Assembly (NCBI GenBank): GCA_964522305.1
Contig: CAZFVM010000050.1
Coordinates: 1-9,341, forward strand
Length of the DNA stretch: 9,341 nucleotides
Direction of reading: 5' to 3'
Origin: UBA1049 sp964522305
GTDB lineage: Bacteria > Bacillota > Clostridia > Oscillospirales > CAG-382
Shown here in pieces: positions 1 to 6,168 of this stretch. A program made the translations under genes and the position numbers. The notes beneath the pieces are model-generated. The model did no database searches, was not told the DNA's origin, and was given only the letters and a program-made list of their open reading frames with translations. Each line of letters begins with the position of its first letter. The stretch's first letter is position 1.

Positions 1-671
1 AAATTGCCAAGGCGGGACCGGACGGTTATCCTCAGCTTTCCATGTACAATGCCAGAAGTGTTGATGTTATAGAAAAGATGCTTACCTTGGTTCAGGATAA
101 GAATCATTACATAAGCGCAGACGACTACTTCCATGAGTCTCAACGCCCGGCAGAGCTGACCCGCAAGCCCTTCGAAGAAGGCAAGTGTTTGTTTTTTTCC
201 GGAGGGGTAAGCGCTACCGATGGGTTTAGGAATATGGAGGACGATTTTGGAATCCTACCCCTTCCTTTATTTGACGAAAACCAGGATAGATATTACACTC
301 TCATAAATCCTTGGGTCGGCACTTGCTTTGGAGTGCCCATGTCTCAATCCAAAGAAGATTTGGAATTTGTGGGGATAGTCTTGGAAGCCATGGGTGCAGA
401 GAGCAAGAACTTAGTGCATCCCGCATATTACGATGTGGCGCTCAAGTATCAACGGACAAGGGACGAGGACTCCATAGAAATGTTAGATGTAATCTTTGCA
501 TCCAGAGGGTGCGATATTGGTGTTATATTTGCTTGGGGCGGGTTGGACCTCCTCCTTCAAGATTTGGCGTCCCGGCCCTCCGGCACCTTCACCTCGGCAT
601 ATCAGGCAAAAGAAGATATGGCAAAAGATGCGCTAACAGAAACAATCGAGTTTTTCAAAGAGCACAGCTGA
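1..671 (+). CDS. Extracellular solute-binding protein of an ABC importer (family 1, sugar-type), C-terminal part, 5' end outside window
   Basis: The frame is open to the window edge (first full codon at position 3) and gives about 222 residues before the TGA stop. The ATG at 42 is not a believable start: it has no ribosome binding site and the frame continues upstream. The fragment resembles the C-terminal lobe of family 1 periplasmic-type substrate-binding proteins, which in Gram-positives are lipid-anchored outside the membrane and deliver sugars or oligosaccharides to an ABC permease. The supporting signs are a phrase of the DDFGILPLPLFDENQ type (about fragment residues 80-94) followed by YYTLINPW, a following G-V-P segment, and a C-terminal helix ending FFKEHS. 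The signal peptide, lipobox and substrate-contacting N-terminal lobe are outside the window, so the substrate cannot be named. The terminator just downstream suggests it ends its transcription unit. The family call is by resemblance only. Confidence 0.75.
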   Translation, partial: IAKAGPDGYPQLSMYNARSVDVIEKMLTLVQDKNHYISADDYFHESQRPAELTRKPFEEGKCLFFSGGVSATDGFRNMEDDFGILPLPLFDENQDRYYTLINPWVGTCFGVPMSQSKEDLEFVGIVLEAMGAESKNLVHPAYYDVALKYQRTRDEDSIEMLDVIFASRGCDIGVIFAWGGLDLLLQDLASRPSGTFTSAYQAKEDMAKDALTETIEFFKEHS

Positions 672-727
672 TTAATTGACCGGCAGTTTTAACTGCATGC
701 TTTTACAAAATCAACAATATTGATATA

Positions 728-766
728 AAAGATTAAAGCGGATTTTTATAAGTCGCTTTAATTTTT
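728..766 (+). terminator. Intrinsic terminator after the solute-binding protein gene
   Basis: A perfect 9-bp inverted repeat, ATTAAAGCG (732-740) and CGCTTTAAT (754-762), can be extended outward by three A-T pairs and one G-U pair (728-731 with 763-766). The loop is 13 bases, and the 3' arm runs into a T-rich stretch (TTTTTCTCC). It sits 57 bases after the stop codon and about 195 bases before the hrcA promoter, so it separates the two transcription units. The stem is AT-rich outside its GCG core, so termination may be incomplete. Confidence 0.65.
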
Positions 767-959
767 CTCCATATTTTTTTGCTCTTGTTAGCTCTTCGTT
801 TTACCTCGCTGGCGGTATTAGGTACCTTCCCTTAAGTCAAACAACTCATTTGTTGGCACATGACACAACAAGTTGCCAACAACAATGTCCGTTTTGTGGT
901 AGAATTGCTAAAATGCTCCAATTAACAAATAATTAACAATTACTTTTTAAGAAAAACCC
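767..959. other. Intergenic stretch upstream of the hrcA promoter
   Basis: No coding region is supported here. It contains a perfect 9-bp inverted repeat (850-882, listed separately). There is also a weak extended -10-like string, TGGTAGAAT at 897-905, with no properly spaced -35 box. I see no recognisable riboswitch, tRNA or small RNA gene in the remainder. Confidence 0.5.
850..882. repeat. Perfect 9-bp inverted repeat upstream of hrcA promoter
   Basis: TTGTTGGCA (850-858) and TGCCAACAA (874-882) are exact reverse complements separated by 15 bases. There is no T-tract on the + strand, so it is not a standard terminator in that direction. It lies 78 bases before the -35 box of the hrcA promoter and could be an operator, an RNA hairpin or a chance dyad. 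It does not match CIRCE. The repeat is certain, its function unknown. Confidence 0.6.
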
Positions 960-987
960 TTGACAAAACGGGATTTTTAAGTATACT
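960..987 (+). promoter_or_regulatory. Sigma-A-type promoter of the hrcA-grpE-dnaK-dnaJ operon
   Basis: A perfect -35 box, TTGACA (960-965), is followed after 16 bases by TATACT (982-987), one base from the -10 consensus. The predicted start of transcription is near 993-995, immediately before the CIRCE operator at 999. This is the standard arrangement for class I heat-shock operons of Gram-positive bacteria: a vegetative promoter controlled by a repressor and not by an alternative sigma factor. Confidence 0.85.
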
Positions 988-998
988 AAAGATAGTCT

Positions 999-1025
999 TT
1001 AGCACTCGACATAGTTAAGTGCTAA
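999..1025. promoter_or_regulatory. CIRCE operator (HrcA binding site)
   Basis: The site reads TTAGCACTC (999-1007), a 9-base spacer (1008-1016), then AAGTGCTAA (1017-1025). The consensus is TTAGCACTC-N9-GAGTGCTAA, so the left arm is perfect and the right arm has one change (G to A at its first base). The site begins just after the predicted transcription start, so bound HrcA should block initiation, and the element would also form a hairpin in the 5' leader. It lies directly upstream of hrcA, which implies autoregulation. Confidence 0.95.
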
Positions 1026-1065
1026 TTTTTATGGCAAAAAGCGATTAGGTTTTTGCCTGTTGCGG

Positions 1066-1072
1066 AAGGAGG
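1066..1072 (+). promoter_or_regulatory. Strong ribosome binding site that decides the hrcA start
   Basis: AAGGAGG (1066-1072) is a near-perfect anti-16S match. It lies 8 bases before the TTG at 1081 but only 2 bases before the ATG at 1075, and it falls inside the frame of the TTG at 1060. Spacing therefore favours TTG 1081 as the translation start. Confidence 0.7.
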
Positions 1073-1080
1073 GGATGGAT

Positions 1081-2184
1081 TTGAATTTAACCGACAGAAA
1101 AAAGGCTATCTTAAAGTCCTTGGTTGATTCTTACATAGAGTCCGGCGAGCCCATAGGCTCCAAGTATCTTGCCGATTCTTTGGGTTTTAATGTTTCCAGT
1201 GCCACTATCCGCAATGAGATGAGCGAGTTGGAGGAGATGGGATTTCTCAAGCAACCCCACACCTCCGCAGGCAGGATTCCCACGGCATTGGGGTACAGGA
1301 CCTATATAGACAGCTTGATGGAGCGATATTTTCTAACCATTGAAGAGCTGCAAATCTTAGACGAGGTCTTGGACTACAAGCTAAAGGAATTCGGCAACAT
1401 AATGGAAGAAGCCAGTCGAGCAATCAGTGAGATGACCAATTATGCCTCTTTTTCCATTCTCAGCAATGCCGACAGCATGGTAGAGAGGTATGACACCCTT
1501 TATGTAGACGATTACAGTTTTCTTTTGATTGTGATTTTTGCCGGCGGGATTGTACGAAGCAGACATGTAAAGTTTGCCGACCCGGTTTCTGCTAAGGGTC
1601 TTGAGCGTATAAAGACTGCGCTCAACCACACATTGGCGGGGATAACGGCAGAAGAGATTAGCTTAGCCCATATTGTCGACTTCGAGGAAGCGCTCAAAGA
1701 GCTCAAGGGACTATCCGGTCCTCTTTTGCGGGTGATCTATTCTATCCTGGGCTCTGCCGAAAGCGAGAGGGTACATGTGGACGGAGTCAATCGGCTGCTG
1801 TCCTACCCGGAGTTCTTCAACACGTCAAAGACCCGTAATTTACTGGAGATGCTGGACGAGCGAAAGAAATTTGCCAAGATGCTAAAGAACGCCCATCCCG
1901 GCAGAACATGTATTTTTATCGGGGACGACGAATACAGCGAGATTACATTACCCGATACAGGTTTTGTGTTCCACCCCATATCCGTAAGCGGAAGGATAAT
2001 CGGGGCGATAGGGGTCATAGGGCCCAAGCGCATGGACTATAAGAAGGTCATCGCTTCCCTCGACTACTTTGTAAGCGGGATAACCGAGACCCTCAACGAG
2101 GGGCTGGAGATAATCGAAAACCTGCAGTCAAACAACAATCAAAACGGCAACACCGGAGGACATAATACAAAAAATGAAAACTAA
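1081..2184 (+). CDS. hrcA: Heat-inducible transcription repressor HrcA
   Basis: HrcA is the dimeric cytoplasmic repressor of class I heat-shock genes and binds CIRCE. From TTG 1081 the protein has 367 residues. Its start, MNLTDRKK, lines up with the usual family start of the MxLSERKxxIL type. The ATG at 1075 would add two residues but sits only 2 bases from the Shine-Dalgarno sequence. The N-terminal winged helix-turn-helix covers about residues 24-68, with SSATIRNEMSELEEMGF and HTSAGRIPT clearly visible. The C-terminal HrcA domain shows NRLLSYPEF (about 237-245) and GVIGPKRMDY (about 311-320). After about residue 340 comes an extra Asn/Gly-rich tail, making it about 20 residues longer than the roughly 343-residue Bacillus protein. 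That tail overlaps the grpE translation-initiation region. It is the first gene of the operon, behind CIRCE, so it should repress itself. Confidence 0.95.
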   Translation: MNLTDRKKAILKSLVDSYIESGEPIGSKYLADSLGFNVSSATIRNEMSELEEMGFLKQPHTSAGRIPTALGYRTYIDSLMERYFLTIEELQILDEVLDYKLKEFGNIMEEASRAISEMTNYASFSILSNADSMVERYDTLYVDDYSFLLIVIFAGGIVRSRHVKFADPVSAKGLERIKTALNHTLAGITAEEISLAHIVDFEEALKELKGLSGPLLRVIYSILGSAESERVHVDGVNRLLSYPEFFNTSKTRNLLEMLDERKKFAKMLKNAHPGRTCIFIGDDEYSEITLPDTGFVFHPISVSGRIIGAIGVIGPKRMDYKKVIASLDYFVSGITETLNEGLEIIENLQSNNNQNGNTGGHNTKNEN

Positions 2185-2707
2185 CGAGAATCTGACAAAC
2201 CAAGAACTAAACGAACAAAACGAAAACGAAATCCCCATGTTCGAGTCCAAGAAGAGCGCGTCCGGGCAACCAAAGACAAAGGCGGCGATGTCTAAGCTAA
2301 AAGAAGAATTAGAGTCCCAAAGCGATAAGTACCTCAGGGTCTGTGCGGAGTACGAGAACTACCGCAAGAGGACCACAAAGGAGTTGGAAGAGTCCTTCTC
2401 CCGAGGGCAGGTACACTCAATAAAGAGCTTTTTGCCCTTTATAGACAGTTTGGAGAAGGCACAGCAATTCGCACCGGAAGACCAAGGGATTAAGGCATTG
2501 ACAAAGCAGCTGACAGATATTTTGGGCTCCTTAGGGGTTACCGAGATGGTGTCTGACGGTATGGACTTTGACCCCAACTTGCACAATGCGATTCTGCACG
2601 AAGAAGATTGTGACACCGAGGGTTGCAAGGTAGTAGCCACTTTCCAAAAAGGGTATATGCTCGGGGATATGGTTATTCGCCACGCTATGGTAAAAGTAGT
2701 AAACTAA
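2174..2707 (+). CDS. grpE: Nucleotide exchange factor GrpE
   Basis: GrpE is the cytoplasmic dimer that releases ADP from DnaK and resets the chaperone cycle. The product has 177 residues. The first ~35 are polar and low-complexity, as is normal. They are followed by the long charged helix (about 36-80, including LRVCAEYENYRKRT) that forms the dimer stalk. The C-terminal beta domain carries the family signature: FDPNLHNAI (132-140), then GYMLGDMVIRHAMVKV (160-175). The ATG lies inside the end of hrcA, an 11-base overlap, which suggests translational coupling. The nearest Shine-Dalgarno sequence, GGAGGA at 2155-2160, is 13 bases from the ATG, longer than usual, and no better in-frame start exists. 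It is followed by a 102-base gap with its own promoter for dnaK. Confidence 0.96.
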   Translation: MKTNENLTNQELNEQNENEIPMFESKKSASGQPKTKAAMSKLKEELESQSDKYLRVCAEYENYRKRTTKELEESFSRGQVHSIKSFLPFIDSLEKAQQFAPEDQGIKALTKQLTDILGSLGVTEMVSDGMDFDPNLHNAILHEEDCDTEGCKVVATFQKGYMLGDMVIRHAMVKVVN

Positions 2708-2729
2708 TCTAAAAAAAACAATAATTCGG

Positions 2730-2758
2730 TTGACCGACAGCAATCGACCAACTATAAA
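2730..2758 (+). promoter_or_regulatory. Internal promoter upstream of dnaK
   Basis: TTGACC (2730-2735) and TATAAA (2753-2758) are separated by exactly 17 bases, and each differs from consensus at one position. Transcription would start near 2765, giving a leader of about 45 bases before dnaK. No CIRCE-like sequence is present in the 2708-2809 gap. The promoter would therefore supply dnaK without direct HrcA control. It is predicted from sequence only. Confidence 0.65.
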
Positions 2759-2809
2759 TTCATAAACAATAATATTAAATAAAAAAATGTCGGAAGAAAG
2801 GATGTAACA

Positions 2810-4636
2810 ATGGGAAAAATAATCGGAATTGACTTAGGTACAACAAACTCTTGCGTAGCAGTATACGAAGGAGGAGAACCGGTTGTTCTATTGAATGCGG
2901 AAGGTAACAGAACAACTCCCTCTGTAGTCGCATTTTCAAAGACCGGTGAAAGAATGGTGGGACAGGTTGCAAAGAGACAAGCAATCACCAACCCTGACCG
3001 CACCGTTATGTCTATAAAAAGAGATATGGGAGAAAACAAAAAGGTTTCTATCGACGGGAAGAACTACACCCCGCAGGAAATCAGCGCCATGATTATCCAG
3101 AAGCTCAAGGCAGATGCAGAGAGCTACCTCGGAGTTTCCGTCGACAAGGCGGTAATCACGGTACCGGCATACTTCTCTGATGCCCAAAGACAGGCAACAA
3201 AGGACGCAGGCAGAATCGCCGGATTGGATGTTTTGAGAATAATCAACGAGCCCACGGCAGCTGCTTTGGCATATGGACTTGACAAAGAAGTCAACCAAAA
3301 AGTCCTCATATATGACCTGGGAGGCGGCACTTTTGACGTTTCCATACTGGATATCAGTGACGGAGTATTTGAAGTTTTGGCTACCTCAGGAGACACCAAG
3401 CTTGGTGGAGACGACTTTGATGACAAAGTTATGGACTGGATGGCAGAAACCTTCAAGTCCGAGAGCGGAATCGATCTTCAAAACGACAAAATGGCAGTCC
3501 AAAGGCTTAAAGAAGCGGCAGAAAAAGCAAAGATTGAGCTCTCCGGTATGATGAGCTCCAACATTAACCTGCCCTTTATCACCGCAGACGCTTCCGGACC
3601 CAAGCACTTTGAAGCGACCTTGACCAGGGCGAAGTTCAACGACTTGACCGCAGATTTGGTAGAAAAAACAATGGTACCTTTGAAGAAAGCTGTAAAAGAC
3701 GCAGGTCTCAAGCCTTCGGATATCGGCAAGGTATTGTTGGTTGGCGGTTCCACCCGTATACCCGCTGTTGTGGATGCGGTAAAGGACTATATAGGCACAG
3801 AACCCTTCAAGGGTATCAACCCCGATGAGTGTGTCGCCATAGGCGCCGCGGTCCAAGCAGGAGTCTTGGGTGGGGAAGTAAAGGATTTGTTGTTGCTGGA
3901 TGTAACCCCTCTTTCCCTCGGAATAGAGACCTTGGGCGGAGTGTTCAACAGGATTATCGAGCGCAACACCACAATCCCGGTCCAGAAGAGTCAGGTTTAT
4001 TCTACTGCCGCAGACGGCCAAACCTCGGTCGAAATCCATGTTTTGCAGGGTGAGAGGGATATGGCTCAAGGCAACACCACCTTAGGCAGATTTATACTCG
4101 ACGGTATTCCTCCGGCACCCAGAGGTGTTCCCCAGATTGAGGTTACCTTTGATATCGATGCCAACGGCATAGTCAATGTTACCGCTAAGGATACAGGCAC
4201 CGGAAAAGAACAGCATATCACTATTCAATCCTCCTCCAACATGAGCAAAGAGGATATCGATAAGGCTGTTAAAGATGCAGAGATGCATGCCGAAGAAGAC
4301 AAGCGTCTCAGGGAAGAAGCCGAGACAAAGAACCAGGCAGAAAACCTTATATTCTCCAGCGAAAAGACCCTAAAGGACTTGGGAGACAAGGTCACCGATG
4401 AAGAGAGACAGCCGGTTTTGGATGCTATAGAGAAGCTTAAGGGTACGGTCAAGACCGGTAGTGTCGACCAGATCAAGGCGGACACCGAGGAACTCCAGAA
4501 GGTGTTTTATGATATTTCTGCAAAGATGTATCAGACCGAGCAAGGTGCACCCGGTGAAGAAGGGGCGGAGTTTACCCCCGACCAAGAAGAGGACGACGGC
4601 GTAATCGACGCAGATTTCACCGAGCACGACAGCTAA
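2810..4636 (+). CDS. dnaK: Molecular chaperone DnaK (Hsp70)
   Basis: DnaK is the ATP-driven cytoplasmic Hsp70 that binds and releases unfolded polypeptides together with DnaJ and GrpE. The product is full length at 608 residues. Nucleotide-binding motifs are intact: GIDLGTTNS (6-14), the NEPTAAALAYGLD segment (146-158), DLGGGTFDVSIL (169-180) and LVGGSTRIPAV (310-320). The interdomain linker LLLLDVTPLSLGIET lies at 360-374. The substrate-binding domain and helical lid follow, ending in an acidic tail with DDGVIDADF, a variant of the common C-terminal motif. The N-terminal lobe passes directly from IKRDMG (69-74) to the YTPQEISA segment (86-93), without the ~24-residue insert of Gram-negative DnaKs. 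The start ATG has AAAGGA at 2797-2802, 7 bases upstream. It can be transcribed from the hrcA promoter and probably from the internal promoter. Confidence 0.98.
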   Translation: MGKIIGIDLGTTNSCVAVYEGGEPVVLLNAEGNRTTPSVVAFSKTGERMVGQVAKRQAITNPDRTVMSIKRDMGENKKVSIDGKNYTPQEISAMIIQKLKADAESYLGVSVDKAVITVPAYFSDAQRQATKDAGRIAGLDVLRIINEPTAAALAYGLDKEVNQKVLIYDLGGGTFDVSILDISDGVFEVLATSGDTKLGGDDFDDKVMDWMAETFKSESGIDLQNDKMAVQRLKEAAEKAKIELSGMMSSNINLPFITADASGPKHFEATLTRAKFNDLTADLVEKTMVPLKKAVKDAGLKPSDIGKVLLVGGSTRIPAVVDAVKDYIGTEPFKGINPDECVAIGAAVQAGVLGGEVKDLLLLDVTPLSLGIETLGGVFNRIIERNTTIPVQKSQVYSTAADGQTSVEIHVLQGERDMAQGNTTLGRFILDGIPPAPRGVPQIEVTFDIDANGIVNVTAKDTGTGKEQHITIQSSSNMSKEDIDKAVKDAEMHAEEDKRLREEAETKNQAENLIFSSEKTLKDLGDKVTDEERQPVLDAIEKLKGTVKTGSVDQIKADTEELQKVFYDISAKMYQTEQGAPGEEGAEFTPDQEEDDGVIDADFTEHDS

Positions 4637-4670
4637 TACTTTTTTTTCAAATTTAATTTTTTTCACATAT

Positions 4671-4724
4671 ACATTAAGCCTTAGTCCCTGTCAATTAACC
4701 TTTGGCAGGGCAAAGGCTTGATGT
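4671..4724 (+). other. Long imperfect hairpin in the dnaK-dnaJ intergenic region
   Basis: The outer stem is ACATTAAGCCTT (4671-4682) with AAGGCTTGATGT (4713-4724), 12 pairs including one G-U. After a small internal loop (3 and 2 bases) the inner stem is CCCTGTCA (4686-4693) with TGGCAGGG (4703-4710), 8 pairs including one G-U, closed by a 9-base loop. No U-run follows, so it is not a canonical intrinsic terminator. A role as an mRNA processing or stability element, or as an attenuator lowering dnaJ relative to dnaK, is inference. The T-rich stretch before it (4639-4663) is on the wrong side for termination. Confidence 0.75.
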
Positions 4725-4774
4725 GCCGTAAAGCAACACAGAACCAAAAGAATTTATAACAAGGGGATTTGCCA

Positions 4775-5923
4775 ATGGCGGAATCAAAGAGGGATTATTA
4801 CGAAGTTTTGGGGGTGGACAAATCAGCCTCCGAAGCGGATATAAAAAAGGCTTTCAGGAACTTAGCAAAGAAGTATCATCCGGATGTAAATTCGGATGAC
4901 AAAAACGCTGCAGAAAAATTCAAGGAAGTCAACGAAGCATATTCCGTTCTTTCCGATTCGGAAAAGAAGTCCCGTTATGACCAATACGGTCATGCGGGGG
5001 TAGATCCCAATTTCTCCCCCGGTGGCGGTGGTTTTGGCGGATTTAGCGGATTCGAAGGTAATTTTGATATGGGAGATATCTTCGGAGATATCTTCGGCGG
5101 TATTTTTGGAGGCGGCTCCAAGCGGAGCAGGCATTCAAACGCCCCCATGCAGGGGGACGATATCGGTTATAGAATAACCATAGACTTCGAAGAAGCGGCA
5201 TTTGGTTGCAGCAAAGAAGTTTCTTACTCCCGTATAGTTCGATGCGAAACCTGCGGCGGGTCGGGAGCAGAAAAAGGCTCATCCCCCGAGACCTGTTCGG
5301 TATGTAGGGGGAGCGGTCAAGTTACTTCCCAGCAACGCACCCCCTTCGGAGTAATGCAGTCCACCAGGGACTGTGACAACTGTCAGGGCAAGGGCAAGAT
5401 TATCACTAAGCCCTGTCCCACCTGTAAAGGCAACGGCTTTGTAAAGAAGCAGAACAAGCTCACCGTGTCCATACCGGCGGGAATAGACAACGGGCAACGG
5501 ATATCCTTGTCCGGACAGGGGAACGCAGGGGAGAACAACGGACCCAACGGCGACCTTATAATTATAATATCGGTCAGACCCCACAAGCTTTTTGAGCGGG
5601 AGGGCTACAACCTTAGATATGAGCTTCCCATAACCTTCAGCCAAGCGGCATTGGGGGCAAAAATATCCATCCCCACCTTGGACGGCACCGGGGACCTTTC
5701 AATCCCGGCAGGCACTCAAAACGGTGCGGTGTTTGTGGTAAAGGGTAAGGGGATTCAAAACCTGCGAGGCAAGGGCAAAGGGGATCTTTATGTCAAGGTA
5801 ATGGTAGAGATTCCAAAAAACCTGTCAAAAAAGCAAAAGAGCGCGATATCCTCTTTGGAAGAGGTATGCGCCGACAACAACTATCCCGCCAGACAGGCGT
5901 TTAATGCAAAGACAAAGAAATAA
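4775..5923 (+). CDS. dnaJ: Molecular chaperone DnaJ (Hsp40)
   Basis: DnaJ is the cytoplasmic J-protein that delivers substrates to DnaK and stimulates its ATPase. The product has 382 residues, normal for a type I DnaJ. The J domain (about 6-73) has the essential HPD triad at 35-37. The Gly/Phe-rich region covers about 83-114 and includes a tandem GDIF repeat. The zinc domain has all four CxxCxGxG motifs: CETCGGSG (157-164), CSVCRGSG (174-181), CDNCQGKG (200-207) and CPTCKGNG (214-221). The two C-terminal substrate-binding domains complete it. The ATG at 4775 was chosen because AAGGGG (4761-4766) lies 8 bases upstream; an in-frame TTG at 4769 is only 2 bases from that site. It follows dnaK after a 138-base gap that holds the large hairpin, and it is the last gene of the operon before a strong terminator. 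Confidence 0.97.
   Translation: MAESKRDYYEVLGVDKSASEADIKKAFRNLAKKYHPDVNSDDKNAAEKFKEVNEAYSVLSDSEKKSRYDQYGHAGVDPNFSPGGGGFGGFSGFEGNFDMGDIFGDIFGGIFGGGSKRSRHSNAPMQGDDIGYRITIDFEEAAFGCSKEVSYSRIVRCETCGGSGAEKGSSPETCSVCRGSGQVTSQQRTPFGVMQSTRDCDNCQGKGKIITKPCPTCKGNGFVKKQNKLTVSIPAGIDNGQRISLSGQGNAGENNGPNGDLIIIISVRPHKLFEREGYNLRYELPITFSQAALGAKISIPTLDGTGDLSIPAGTQNGAVFVVKGKGIQNLRGKGKGDLYVKVMVEIPKNLSKKQKSAISSLEEVCADNNYPARQAFNAKTKK
5072..5095 (+). repeat. Tandem 12-bp repeat inside dnaJ (Gly/Phe region)
   Basis: The unit GGAGATATCTTC occurs twice without interruption (5072-5083 and 5084-5095), each copy encoding Gly-Asp-Ile-Phe (residues 100-107). A third, diverged unit (GGIF) follows. The repeat lies in the flexible Gly/Phe linker, where length variation is tolerated in the family. 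Confidence 0.85.
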
Positions 5924-5935
5924 CAAATCAAAAGC

Positions 5936-5971
5936 AAAACCCCGAAAGAAAAACGAATCTTTCGGGGTTTT
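5936..5971. terminator. Intrinsic terminator closing the chaperone operon
   Basis: A perfect 10-bp GC-rich stem, CCCCGAAAGA (5940-5949) with TCTTTCGGGG (5958-5967), has an 8-base loop and is followed by TTTT (5968-5971). AAAA precedes it (5936-5939), so it could also terminate transcription from the other strand. It lies 12 bases after the dnaJ stop. It shows that dnaJ ends the operon here; no prmA or rsmE gene follows. Confidence 0.93.
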
Positions 5972-6055
5972 ACTCTATATGAGGTTTTCAAAAAACACAG
6001 GGGATATAATCCAAGACACTGATTTTAGTTATTTTAGCTTTTAGACTGTATTTCC

Positions 6056-6082
6056 TTGTTAGAAAATAATTGATTTTAACAA
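6056..6082. repeat. Imperfect inverted repeat over the putative upp -35 box
   Basis: TTGTTA (6056-6061) and TAACAA (6077-6082) are exact reverse complements separated by 15 bases. The pairing can be extended inward by one G-U and two A-T pairs. The dyad overlaps the proposed -35 hexamer at 6070-6075, so it could be a repressor site, but AT-rich dyads of this size also arise by chance. Confidence 0.35.
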
Positions 6083-6098
6083 TCTCCTATGTTATTAT
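6070..6098 (+). promoter_or_regulatory. Probable promoter of the upp-ung operon
   Basis: TTGATT (6070-6075) and TATTAT (6093-6098) are separated by 17 bases in a very AT-rich stretch about 70 bases before upp. TTAACA (6076-6081) with TATATT (6100-6105, 18-base spacing) is an overlapping alternative. A perfect TATAAT also occurs at 6005-6010 but has only a poor -35 (near GGTTTT). A promoter is expected here because a strong terminator lies upstream, but the exact one is uncertain. Confidence 0.45.
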
Positions 6099-6168
6099 TT
6101 ATATTAATAGAATAAAACAATCTTTTACCCAAGCTATATTAAGGGGATAAAAGGGAAACGTGGAAGAA

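Noticed and set aside
311..679. 122-codon + strand frame within the solute-binding protein gene
   Set aside because: It is a +2 frame shadow: composition is Arg/Cys-rich and unlike a protein, and the overlapping frame is the real gene.
1031..1048. Five-codon leader frame between CIRCE and hrcA
   Set aside because: Too short, with no ribosome site before it. There is no regulatory codon bias to suggest an attenuator peptide.
2787..2807. Six-codon upstream frame (ATG to TAA) covering the dnaK ribosome site
   Set aside because: It has no ribosome binding site of its own and is short enough to occur by chance.
3386..4069. Long open frame (227 codons) on the - strand opposite dnaK
   Set aside because: Antisense frames opposite dnaK are a well-known artefact of its codon usage. 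There is no ribosome site or family resemblance, and the + strand gene is certain.
4637..4664. T-rich stretch directly after dnaK as a possible terminator
   Set aside because: I could not find a stable stem ending just before the T-run, and the large hairpin lies after it, the wrong order for intrinsic termination on the + strand.
6005..6010. Perfect TATAAT as the upp promoter
   Set aside because: The region 16-18 bases upstream has no reasonable -35 hexamer. A better-spaced pair lies closer to upp. It is kept only as an alternative.
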